A stretch of DNA of 64,000 nt from Fidelibacterota bacterium (lineage in GTDB: Bacteria; Pseudomonadota; Alphaproteobacteria; Rhodospirillales; Rhodospirillaceae), in NCBI GenBank assembly GCA_947476275.1, contig CANJPQ010000018.1:33694-97693 (forward strand), read 5' to 3'. The notes beneath the pieces are model-generated. The model made no database searches and had not been told where the DNA came from. It worked only from the letters and a program-made list of their open reading frames with translations. This document shows, in pieces, positions 56,601 through 64,000 of this stretch. The number at the start of each line of letters is the position of its first letter. Position 1 is the stretch's first letter. The position numbers and the translations under genes were made by a program.

Positions 56601-59600
56601 ATGAGCGCTTACGCCCCCTTCGTCCATCTGCGCGTCCATTCGGCCTACTCGATGTCCGAAGGCGCGATCAAGATCCCCAAGCTGGTGGACCTGTGCGTCG
56701 CCGGGCAGATGCCCGCGGTTGCGCTCACCGATACGCGCAATCTGTTCGGCGCCCTTGAGTTCTCGTCGGTCTGCGCCAAGGCGGGCGTGCAGCCCATCGT
56801 CGGCTGCCAGCTTTCGGTGCGCCGGGAGGATCAGCCCACCGGCCACGGCGGCGGGCGTCTGCCGGAGCCGGACGCGATCGTGGTCCTGGTGCAAAACGCC
56901 GCCGGCTACCAGAACCTGCTGAAACTCACCAGTAAGGCATTCCTGCAAACGGACTCCGGAGAAACGCCGCAAATCAGCTGGGACGATCTTGCGACGTGGA
57001 ATGAAGGTCTCATCGCGCTCACCGCCGGCCCTGCCGGCACCATGGGCCGCCATCTGCTCGACAGTCAGCGTTCGAAAGCGGAAGAGACGCTCGCGCGCCT
57101 GAAACGAATCTACCCCGGCCGCCTCTATGTGGAGCTGATGCGCCACGGGCTCGCGGTCGAGAACCGCATCGAGCCAGCGATGATCGAGCTCGCCTATGCC
57201 CACGACGTGCCGCTCGTCGCCACCAACGAGGCGTTCTTCGCCGACGCTGGCATGTTCGAAGCGCACGATGCCCTCATCTGCATCGCCGAAAAGTCTTTCG
57301 TCTCGCTGCCGGATCGCCGCCGCCTGACGCCGGAACATCGCTTCAAGAGCGCGGAAGAGATGGTCGAGCTGTTCGCCGACATCCCGGAGGCGGTGCAGAA
57401 CACCCTGGTCGTCGCCCAGCGCTGCGCCTTCAAGGTGGACGAGCGCAAGCCGATCCTACCGCGCTCGCCGAAAACAGGTAACCGCACCGAGGAAGAAGCC
57501 CTGCGCCAGTTGGCGACGGACGGGCTCACCGCGCGCTTGGCGAAGATGACGCTCGACGAGCATGCGACCAAGCCCTATCGCGAGCGGCTCGAGTACGAAC
57601 TCGCGATGATCGTGAAGATGGGATTCGCCGGCTACTTCATGATCGTGGCGGACTTCATCCAATGGGCTAAGGATCACGGCATTCCGGTCGGTCCGGGCCG
57701 CGGTTCGGGTGCGGGCTCCGTGGTTGCCTGGGCGCTGACGATCACCGACCTCGACCCTCTGCGCTTCGGCCTGCTGTTCGAACGCTTCCTGAATCCGGAA
57801 CGCGTGTCGATGCCCGACTTCGACATCGATTTCTGCCAGGACCGCCGCGGCGAGGTGATCACCTACGTCCAGAACGAATACGGCCGCGACCGGGTCGCGC
57901 AGATCATCACCTTCGGAAAGCTGCAGGCGCGCGCGGTGTTGCGCGGCGTCGGCCGCGTGCTGGAGATGCCGCTCGGATACGTCGACAAGATCTGCAAGCT
58001 CGTGCCGATGAATCCGGCCGCACCGGTCACGCTGAAGGACGCCATCATCGCCGAGCCGGAGCTGCAGGCCCTGCGCGATGCCGACGACAGCGTGCGCCAT
58101 CTGCTCGATCTCTCGTTGAAGCTGGAAGGTCTCTACGCCCACGCCTCGACACACGCCGCGGGCGTGGTAATCGGCGACCGGCCACTCGACGAACTTGTGC
58201 CGCTCTATCGCGACCCGGGCTCGGACATGCCCGTCACCCAATTCAACATGAAGTGGGTGGAGCCGGCGGGCCTGGTGAAGTTCGACTTCCTCGGCCTGAA
58301 GACGCTCACGGTCCTCGACAAGGCCGTGAAGCTCCTAAAGCTGCGCGGCATCGATCTCGATATCTCCACGCTGCCGTTCGACGACCGCAAGGTCTTCGAC
58401 ATGCTCAGCCGCGCCGACGCTTACGGGGTGTTCCAGTTTGAAAGTTCGGGCATGCGCGACGTGTTGCGCCGCCTGAAGCCCGACGTGTTCGAGGACCTGA
58501 TCGCGGTAGTGGCCCTGTTCCGCCCGGGCCCGATGGACAACATCCCGATGTTCATCAACCGCAAACAGGGCACCGAGACGATCGAATACCTGCACCCGGA
58601 CCTGGAGCCGGTCTTGAAAGAGACCTACGGGGTCATGGTCTATCAGGAGCAGGTGATGCAGGCCGCCCAGGTCCTGGCCGGCTACAGCCTCGGCGGCGCC
58701 GATCTGCTGCGCCGCGCGATGGGCAAGAAGATCAAGGCGGAGATGGACGCCCAGCGCGAGACGTTCATCAAAGGCGCAGGCGCGCGCGGGATTCCCCGCG
58801 AGAAGGCCAACGAGATCTTCGACACCATCGACAAGTTCGCCGGCTACGGCTTCAACAAGAGCCACGCCGCGGCCTATGCTCTGGTGGCCTACCAGACCGC
58901 CTATATGAAGGCGAACATGCCGGTCGAGTTCATGGCGGCGTCCATGACGCTCGACATGCACAACACCGACAAGCTCGGCGGCTTCCGCTCCGAGCTGGCG
59001 CGCATGAACATCAAGATCCTGCCGCCGGACGTGAATGCCTCCGACGTGGAGTTCTCGGTCGAGAACGGTGCAATCCGGTATGCCTTGGCCGCGATCCGCA
59101 ATGTCGGCGCCGGCGCGATGGACCAGCTGGTGAAGGAGCGGCAGAAGAACGGGCCGTTCAAGAACCTGGTCGATTTCGCCAATCGCCTCGACGGCGGCGT
59201 CATCAACAAGCGGCTGTTGGAGAACCTTGTGAAAGCGGGCGCCCTCGACAGCCTGCACCCGAACCGCCAGCAGTTGTTCGCCGGTATTGAGATTGTGCTG
59301 CGTCATGCCCAACACAAATCGAGCGAGCGGCAAAGCAACCAGAGCAGCCTGTTTGGCGGCGAGGAGGCGGCGCGTCCGCTCAACCTGCCGTCCATGCCGG
59401 AATGGCGGCCCATGGAAAAGCTGCAAGGGGAGTTCGAGGCGATCGGATTCTATCTCTCCTCGCACCCGCTCGATGCGTTCTCCGGCACGCTTGAGGCGCT
59501 GGACGTGAAGAAAGCGCGCGACCTGGAACACATGCGCCCGGAAGATGCGACCCGGCCGATCAAAATGGCCGGAACGGTGGTGTCCAAGCGCGAACGCTAC

Positions 59601-60032
59601 GGCAAGCGCGGCAACAAGTATGCCTTCGTGGCCCTGTCCGACGACACCGGCGGCTTCGAAGTGATGATGTTCTCCGAAGTGCTCGCCGCCTCGAAGGAGC
59701 TGCTGGAATCCGGCGCGCCGCTTCTGCTCACCGTCGATGCCCAGCTTGAGGACGACAAGATTCGCCTGCTGGCCTCAAAGGTCGACGCCTTGGAGAAGGC
59801 CATCGCGCGGCGCCTGAGCAATCTGCGCATCACCGTCACGAACGATCTGCCGGTGGCGGAACTCAGCAAGCTGTTGGAAGCCGACGGTCGCGGCAACAAT
59901 CGTATCGTTGTCACCACCCGCGAGAACGGCCACTGGATCGACGTCGCCTTGCCCGGCAAATTCGCAATCCAGCCGAAGACTCTCGCGGGGCTGAAAAACA
60001 TCCCCGGTATCGCGGATATCCGCGAATTTTGA
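56601..60032 (+). CDS. dnaE: DNA polymerase III subunit alpha
   Basis: An 1143-aa replicative polymerase. The N-terminal PHP domain opens FVHLRVHSAYSMSEGAIKI; the first His of the usual HxH is Arg, so this domain is probably not a proofreading nuclease. The palm carries MPDFDIDFCQDRRGEVI with the catalytic aspartates, then GYGFNKSHAAAYALVAYQTAY and a C-terminal OB fold (TVVSKRERYGKRGNKYAFVALSDDTGG). ATG 56601 gives MSAYAPFVHLRV. Length is standard for DnaE1. A repeat (copy B) begins 7 bp after the stop. Confidence 0.96.
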   Translation: MSAYAPFVHLRVHSAYSMSEGAIKIPKLVDLCVAGQMPAVALTDTRNLFGALEFSSVCAKAGVQPIVGCQLSVRREDQPTGHGGGRLPEPDAIVVLVQNAAGYQNLLKLTSKAFLQTDSGETPQISWDDLATWNEGLIALTAGPAGTMGRHLLDSQRSKAEETLARLKRIYPGRLYVELMRHGLAVENRIEPAMIELAYAHDVPLVATNEAFFADAGMFEAHDALICIAEKSFVSLPDRRRLTPEHRFKSAEEMVELFADIPEAVQNTLVVAQRCAFKVDERKPILPRSPKTGNRTEEEALRQLATDGLTARLAKMTLDEHATKPYRERLEYELAMIVKMGFAGYFMIVADFIQWAKDHGIPVGPGRGSGAGSVVAWALTITDLDPLRFGLLFERFLNPERVSMPDFDIDFCQDRRGEVITYVQNEYGRDRVAQIITFGKLQARAVLRGVGRVLEMPLGYVDKICKLVPMNPAAPVTLKDAIIAEPELQALRDADDSVRHLLDLSLKLEGLYAHASTHAAGVVIGDRPLDELVPLYRDPGSDMPVTQFNMKWVEPAGLVKFDFLGLKTLTVLDKAVKLLKLRGIDLDISTLPFDDRKVFDMLSRADAYGVFQFESSGMRDVLRRLKPDVFEDLIAVVALFRPGPMDNIPMFINRKQGTETIEYLHPDLEPVLKETYGVMVYQEQVMQAAQVLAGYSLGGADLLRRAMGKKIKAEMDAQRETFIKGAGARGIPREKANEIFDTIDKFAGYGFNKSHAAAYALVAYQTAYMKANMPVEFMAASMTLDMHNTDKLGGFRSELARMNIKILPPDVNASDVEFSVENGAIRYALAAIRNVGAGAMDQLVKERQKNGPFKNLVDFANRLDGGVINKRLLENLVKAGALDSLHPNRQQLFAGIEIVLRHAQHKSSERQSNQSSLFGGEEAARPLNLPSMPEWRPMEKLQGEFEAIGFYLSSHPLDAFSGTLEALDVKKARDLEHMRPEDATRPIKMAGTVVSKRERYGKRGNKYAFVALSDDTGGFEVMMFSEVLAASKELLESGAPLLLTVDAQLEDDKIRLLASKVDALEKAIARRLSNLRITVTNDLPVAELSKLLEADGRGNNRIVVTTRENGHWIDVALPGKFAIQPKTLAGLKNIPGIADIREF

Positions 60033-60038
60033 CCTTTT

Positions 60039-60183
60039 CGTCATCCTTGGCCCGCGCGCGAAGGCGCGCATTCCAATAGCAGCCGGCCTTCGGCCGGCAG
60101 GGCCGAGGATCCAGAGTTTTTGTTTCTTGCGGCCAATCAAAAACCTCTGGATGCTCGCGATCCTGCGGATCGCAAGCATGACG
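60039..60183. repeat. Dispersed palindromic repeat, copy B (doublet)
   Basis: CGTCATCCTTGGCCCG and GGGCCGAGGATCCAGAG flank a variable loop with inner hairpins (GCGCGCGAAGGCGCGC, CCGGCCTTCGGCCGG), followed by the inverted unit CCTCTGGATGCTCGCGATCCTGCGGATCGCAAGCATGACG. It is the longest copy and sits between dnaE and the GIY-YIG gene, ending 11 bp before that gene's start. Confidence 0.7.
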
Positions 60184-60193
60184 GCATTTTCGT

Positions 60194-60481
60194 ATGCCCA
60201 AGTCGTTCTACGTCTACATTCTCGCAAGTAAGCAAAACGGAACCCTTTACGTCGGCGTCACTAGCAACCTGATCCAGCGTGTCCACCAACACAGAACGGA
60301 CGCTGTCGACGGCTTCACCAAGAGATATGGCGTTCACAGTCTGGTCTATTTCGAGCCGTACGACGATTCGCTCGCCGCCATCGCACGCGAGAAGGCAATC
60401 AAACACTGGCCTCGAAAGAAGAAGCTGCATGCTATTGAGACGACCAATCCGCTTTGGCGCGATCTTTTTGAGACTTTGTAA
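60194..60481 (+). CDS. GIY-YIG domain protein (UPF0213/YhbQ-like)
   Basis: A 95-aa single-domain GIY-YIG nuclease-fold protein: YVYILASKQNGTLYVGVTSNL (Y-V-Y and Y-V-G motifs), RVHQHR with the conserved Arg, and REKAIKHWPRKKKLHAIE with the catalytic Glu. The fold is that of UvrC and homing endonucleases, but small stand-alone members are chromosomal genes of unknown role. Repeat copies B and C flank it closely on both sides (11 bp and 13 bp), so gene and repeats may have spread together. Confidence 0.85.
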   Translation: MPKSFYVYILASKQNGTLYVGVTSNLIQRVHQHRTDAVDGFTKRYGVHSLVYFEPYDDSLAAIAREKAIKHWPRKKKLHAIETTNPLWRDLFETL

Positions 60482-60494
60482 TTGCCCTCTTTTT

Positions 60495-60545
60495 CGTCAT
60501 CCTTGGCCCGCAGGGCCGAGGATCCAGAGGTTTCTTGTTTGCGGC
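60495..60545. repeat. Dispersed palindromic repeat, copy C (single unit)
   Basis: CGTCATCCTTGGCCCGCAGGGCCGAGGATCCAGAGG followed by TTTCTTGTTTGCGGC repeats the first unit of copy B nearly exactly but lacks the second, inverted unit. It lies 13 bp after the GIY-YIG stop. Confidence 0.7.
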
Positions 60546-60594
60546 GATGGTCGTCATAGTGTGGACGGCAGTGGTTTGGCTGGGCGAATGACCG

Positions 60595-61032
60595 ATGATC
60601 ACCGATAACGCCACCACCAAACCCAAGACCGTGCTTTGGGCCGAATGGACGTTGTGGGCGTGGATTGCGTGGCTGTGCGGGTACGGGATCTATCAAGTCT
60701 TCAAACCGGATGCCGCCAGCCAGGATCTGCTCACGCAGCTGCAGGCCTATGCCACGATTGGCCCCGAACAACTGCGGTCTGTCGTCGGCGCGATCTATGT
60801 GGTTGTCGGCATCACCATGGTCCTGCTGGTCTTCCGAATTGGCGCCGGCCAGCGGTGGGCGCGCGCAAGCCTGATGCTGAGCTTCGTGGTGCAAGCGCTC
60901 TACGTCGCGCAGTCTGACCCGTCGGAATACCTGACGAATGCCCCGGACCTGATTTTCCAGGGTATCGCGGTGTACCTGCTCTACACCGACCCCGGTCGGC
61001 AGTGGTTTGCCAAACGCGCGCGCGCGGCTTAA
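60595..61032 (+). CDS. Small membrane protein
   Basis: A 145-aa protein with four hydrophobic segments (about 12-34, 62-80, 88-105 and 112-128). It has an acidic loop and a short basic C-terminal tail (KRARAA). No family is recognised. It lies between repeat copy C and the Rieske gene, with 86 bp to the latter, and may or may not share its transcript. Confidence 0.6.
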   Translation: MITDNATTKPKTVLWAEWTLWAWIAWLCGYGIYQVFKPDAASQDLLTQLQAYATIGPEQLRSVVGAIYVVVGITMVLLVFRIGAGQRWARASLMLSFVVQALYVAQSDPSEYLTNAPDLIFQGIAVYLLYTDPGRQWFAKRARAA

Positions 61033-61118
61033 CCGTATGACGGTTGTGGATTCCCTCTAGCCCCTGGCCATCAAACCGATTTCGTCAGAGACTTCCGTCT
61101 CCAGCTTCGGAGGCCGAC

Positions 61119-62258
61119 ATGTACATCAATTTCTGGTACCCCGCGGCGCGGGCGGATGAACTCACCGACAAGCCGCTCAAGGTCAAGATGCTCGGGCTGC
61201 CCTTTGTCGTGTTCCGCGACAGCAAGGGCGTCGCGCACTGCCTCTCGAATGTGTGCTCCCATCGCGGCGGCTCGCTCGCAGGCGGCAAGTGTCAATCCGA
61301 CACGATCGCGTGTCCCTATCACGGCTGGCAATTCAATGGGGCAGGGGAGTGCGTGAAGATTCCCTCCCTCGGCAAAGATGCGAAGATCCCGCCGCGGTCG
61401 CGGATCGATAGCTATCCGGTGCAGGAAAAGTACGGCCTGATCTTTGCGTTCCTCGGCGACCTGCCGGCGGCAGAACGTCCGCCGTTGATGGACATTGCCG
61501 AGTACGGCACCGAAGGTTGGCGCGCGACCGTCCAGACCTTCGAGTGGAACATCGACTACAAGCGCTCGGTCGAGAACGGCATCGATCCGGCGCACAACGC
61601 CTTCGTCCACGACACGCACATCGCCACCGACGACAATCCCGATGCGGCGATGATCACCGAGATGGATCTGGTGGAGAGCCCGTGGGGCGTCGGCCTGTCG
61701 CGGACGTCGTACGGGAAAGCCCTGGCCGATGAGAAGATGCGCGCCGTCTCGGGTCGCGACACGGCCGGGTTCGTGAATTCCGCCACCGGACACCATGGGC
61801 CGAACCAAGTGTGGACCCACATCCATCCGTCGCCGACGATGAAGCTCCACCAGTACCTGTTTGAAACGCCGGTGGACGAGACCCACACGAAGCTGTTCCT
61901 GGTCAATACGCGCAACTTCATGCTGGAGCCGATGCACGACGCGCGCATGATGGAGCGCAATGCCTACGTCGCGACCCAGGACGGCCATGTGCTCGAAGCG
62001 CTCGAACCGGCCATTACGCCGGAGACGAACGTGCACGAGAACTTCGTCTATTCGGATCAGACCGTCGCGCGCTACCGGGAATTCCTCAAAGCTTGGGAAG
62101 CCAACGGCTGGCGCATCGATGGGCGCAAGATGAAGGCGTTGCAGGGCGGCGCCGCGGTGGCGATCCCGAGCCCGGCGCGGCGCGAGCACAAGGGCTGGGT
62201 GATCGATCCGGTGCCCTTGCGGTCAGGTTCGCAAAGCGCCCAGGCGGCGGCCGAGTAA
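61119..62258 (+). CDS. Rieske non-heme iron oxygenase, alpha-subunit type
   Basis: A 379-aa oxygenase. The N-terminal Rieske [2Fe-2S] domain has C46-x-H48 (CSHRGGS) and C65-xx-H68 (CPYHGW). The mononuclear iron site lies in ENGIDPAHNAFVHD with H159 and H164 (bridging D156 and N153 upstream). These enzymes hydroxylate or demethylate aromatic or aliphatic substrates and need a reductase, which is not next to it. ATG 61119 has GGAGG 8 bp upstream. The exported aldo/keto reductase follows 82 bp later. The substrate is unknown. Confidence 0.88.
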   Translation: MYINFWYPAARADELTDKPLKVKMLGLPFVVFRDSKGVAHCLSNVCSHRGGSLAGGKCQSDTIACPYHGWQFNGAGECVKIPSLGKDAKIPPRSRIDSYPVQEKYGLIFAFLGDLPAAERPPLMDIAEYGTEGWRATVQTFEWNIDYKRSVENGIDPAHNAFVHDTHIATDDNPDAAMITEMDLVESPWGVGLSRTSYGKALADEKMRAVSGRDTAGFVNSATGHHGPNQVWTHIHPSPTMKLHQYLFETPVDETHTKLFLVNTRNFMLEPMHDARMMERNAYVATQDGHVLEALEPAITPETNVHENFVYSDQTVARYREFLKAWEANGWRIDGRKMKALQGGAAVAIPSPARREHKGWVIDPVPLRSGSQSAQAAAE

Positions 62259-62340
62259 CCGTCTTGGCGAAAATGTGACTGCGCGGTTGCGCGCGGCTGA
62301 GTACGATGGCCGCCATTGTGCATTGCATGAGGTCCGCCAC

Positions 62341-63390
62341 GTGATCACCCGCCGCCGTCTCGTGGCGCTCGCGCCGCTGTTTCCGGTCCTGCTGTCCGCT
62401 GCGAAAGCGTTTGCGCAGGGGAAGGGCACGCTGCGCACCAAGACGCTCGGCAATTCAGACCTCAAGGTCTCGGTCCTCGGCATCGGCGGCAACAGTTTCG
62501 GCGCGCCGCCGGGCGGGACGCTGGCAGCGGGAGGGACGTTCGCGGGCCGGCGTGTCCTCGACCTGGAAGGCAGCCGCGCGGTCATCAACGCCGCATTCGA
62601 CGCCGGCGTGACCTTCTACGACACTGCCGAGGCCTACGCGAACGGCGGCTCTGAAACCTATCTCGGCGAGGTTCTGAAGGATCGCCGCAAGCAAGTGGTG
62701 TTCGCCACCAAGTGGGGTGGCGCTGCGCGTGGGCCGGCGGGAAAGCGCGCGGTCGTCCGGGACGCTGTCGAAGGAAGCCTCCGCCGCCTGCAGACCGACT
62801 ACATCGATCTCTTTCAGATGCACGCTCCGGATCCGGCAACGCCGATTGTCGAGACGCTGCAGGTGCTCGCGGAACTGAAGAAGGAAGGCAAGATCCGCCA
62901 CTACGGCGCATCCAACTACACCGTCGCAATGATCGAAGAAGCCGACAAGGCGGCGAAGAGTGCTGGCGTGCCGGGGTTCATCTCCGTGCAAAACCAGTAC
63001 AGCCTGTTGGAGAACGAGGCCGAGAAGGACGTGCTGCCGCTGTGCGCGAAACTGAACATCGGCTTCATTCCGTATTACCCGCTGGCGAGCGGTTTGCTCA
63101 CGGGCAAGTACCGCCGCAACCAGCCGGCGCCGGCGGGCACGCGGCTGGCGAACAAACCGATCGACGCTGCGACCTACGACAAGATCGAGAAGTTGGAGGC
63201 TTTCGCGAAGGCGCGCGGCCACACGCTGCTCGACCTCGCCATCGCCGGGCTCGCGGCCCATCCCCAGATCGCCACGGTTATCGCCGGCGCGACGCAGGCG
63301 GACCAGGTGCGGGAGAATGCGGTCAGCGCTGCCTGGCAGCTCACGGCCGCCGATGCGGCGGAGCTGAGCAAGCTCACGGCCCAAATCTAA
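62341..63390 (+). CDS. Exported aldo/keto reductase
   Basis: A 349-aa AKR-fold oxidoreductase. The catalytic tetrad is complete: D94 and Y99 (YDTAEAY), K124 (FATKWGG) and H161 (QMHAPD). SNYTVAMIEE, YYPLASGLLTGKY and the C-terminal AGATQADQVREN match NADP-binding AKRs. Starting at GTG 62341, the N terminus ITRRRLVALAPLFPVLLSAAKAFAQ is a Tat-like signal (TRRRLV), which would allow export with bound NADP(H). An upstream in-frame start at 62275 gives a longer, less signal-like N terminus. Substrate unknown; link to the Rieske gene is by position. Confidence 0.82.
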   Translation: MITRRRLVALAPLFPVLLSAAKAFAQGKGTLRTKTLGNSDLKVSVLGIGGNSFGAPPGGTLAAGGTFAGRRVLDLEGSRAVINAAFDAGVTFYDTAEAYANGGSETYLGEVLKDRRKQVVFATKWGGAARGPAGKRAVVRDAVEGSLRRLQTDYIDLFQMHAPDPATPIVETLQVLAELKKEGKIRHYGASNYTVAMIEEADKAAKSAGVPGFISVQNQYSLLENEAEKDVLPLCAKLNIGFIPYYPLASGLLTGKYRRNQPAPAGTRLANKPIDAATYDKIEKLEAFAKARGHTLLDLAIAGLAAHPQIATVIAGATQADQVRENAVSAAWQLTAADAAELSKLTAQI

Positions 63391-63761
63391 ACTGCACAGA
63401 CCGCGAAGATTGACGGGCGGGCGAAGCGGCCTTAATGTTCATGTTTTGTTCTTTTAAGCGCGCGCAATGGCCCGACACAGCGGCTTTTCGGCCGAAATCT
63501 TTCCGCGTAATTCGCGCGTAAACGCGTGCGGCGCCGGGTCGGGCTTTGGGCCGAAAAGCCGAGTCGTGTTAACCTATTGCCCGCCGGCGACGCGGGCCGG
63601 CCCAATTCCTTGCCTTTTGGCGCCGAAGCGCCTATTTACCCGCCCATTCCACACGCGGGCTCGGGCGTTTAGGGAGTTCCTGAAGGTCCATCCGGTGCCC
63701 GGGAAACGGTTTTCCCAGGTCACTCGCTCGCGGAGGCATAACCGGAAAATAAGAGGAACAC
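63391..63761 (+). promoter_or_regulatory. rpsB promoter/leader region with a 13-bp inverted repeat
   Basis: This 371-bp gap holds no gene. CGGCTTTTCGGCC (63481-63493) is exactly mirrored by GGCCGAAAAGCCG (63549-63561), and the flanks (ACAC... and ...GTGT) extend the pairing with a small bulge. If transcribed, it would be a long hairpin in the 5' leader of rpsB-tsf, a place where ribosomal protein S2 autoregulation is known in other bacteria. A ribosome site (AAGAGGAACAC) precedes rpsB. Confidence 0.5.
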
Positions 63762-64000
63762 ATGGCGCTGCCATCATTTTCTATGCGCCAGCTGATCGAA
63801 GCTGGTTGCCATTTCGGCCACAACACCCGTCGCTGGAACCCGCGCATGAAGCCGTTCTTGTTCGGCGTGCGTGACGGCGTTCACATCATCGACCTGCAGC
63901 AGAGCGTGCCTCTGCTTCAGCGCGCGATGCAGGCGATCCACGACGTCACCGCCGGCGGCGGCCGCGTCCTGTTCGTCGGCACCAAGCGCCAGGCGCAGGA
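63762..64000 (+). CDS. rpsB: 30S ribosomal protein S2, N-terminal part (runs off the window)
   Basis: The first 79 codons of rpsB are present: [35 protein letters not shown], then [17 protein letters not shown] and [14 protein letters not shown], the conserved S2 N terminus. The gene is cut by the window end; tsf is expected next. AAGAGGAA lies just upstream of the ATG. Confidence 0.95.
   Translation, partial: MALPSFSMRQLIEAGCHFGHNTRRWNPRMKPFLFGVRDGVHIIDLQQSVPLLQRAMQAIHDVTAGGGRVLFVGTKRQAQ

Noticed and set aside
1..64000. CRISPR array
   Set aside because: No regularly spaced identical repeats of 24-40 bp were seen; the only regular direct repeats are the short iterons at 7315-7357.

Overview
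The window is a GC-rich chromosomal stretch of an alphaproteobacterium. The evidence is the order tRNA-Leu, tig, clpP, clpX, lon, hup, tRNA-Val; a complete 14-gene nuoA-N operon followed by birA, coaX and rnj; a short prolyl-tRNA synthetase (436 aa) next to lolCD and dnaE; and small dispersed palindromic repeats built on GTCATCC...GGATCCAG. Genus cannot be fixed from the sequence. Most of the window is housekeeping DNA, with accessory material in two places.

Region by region. 1-7.4 kb: the end of a membrane-anchored Ser/Thr kinase-like protein and its small membrane partner, rluD, a JAMM protein, a Tat-exported PLP aminotransferase followed by an Asp/Glu-racemase-fold enzyme, and three unrecognised genes. 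7.4-12.7 kb: a large hybrid histidine kinase, a zinc-ribbon miniprotein, an ArsR/SRPBCC pair and dadA. 12.8-21.6 kb: nnr, tRNA-Leu(UAG), and the proteostasis block tig-clpP-clpX-lon-hup, ending at tRNA-Val(UAC). 21.7-28.4 kb: an accessory block directly after tRNA-Val, holding a SAM methyltransferase, a GSCFA-dioxygenase fusion, a stand-alone GSCFA protein and a TPR/O-GlcNAc-transferase-like glycosyltransferase. 28.4-30.8 kb: a small Dabb-like secreted protein, then a gene-poor stretch with a decayed sensor kinase, a hairpin with a poly-C loop and an AT-rich patch.

30.8-45.1 kb: the complex I operon nuoABCDEFGHIJKLMN, tightly packed with several start/stop overlaps. 45.1-51.9 kb: birA, coaX, rnj, a small putative lipoprotein, methylmalonyl-CoA epimerase, a patatin, 3-hydroxybutyrate dehydrogenase and a small periplasmic protein. 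52-60 kb: proS, lolC, lolD, a DUF2189-type membrane protein and dnaE. 60-64 kb: a GIY-YIG protein between copies of a dispersed repeat, a small membrane protein, a Rieske oxygenase, an exported aldo/keto reductase, and the 5' end of rpsB behind a structured leader.

The best candidate for an undescribed system is the 21.7-28.4 kb block. It places a two-domain GSCFA-PhyH protein beside a free GSCFA protein, a cytoplasmic OGT-type glycosyltransferase and a methyltransferase, next to a tRNA gene. This suggests a surface-glycan or glycoprotein modification locus, but its substrate cannot be read from the sequence. Function calls rest on recognised motifs and on reading the sequence; no database search was possible.
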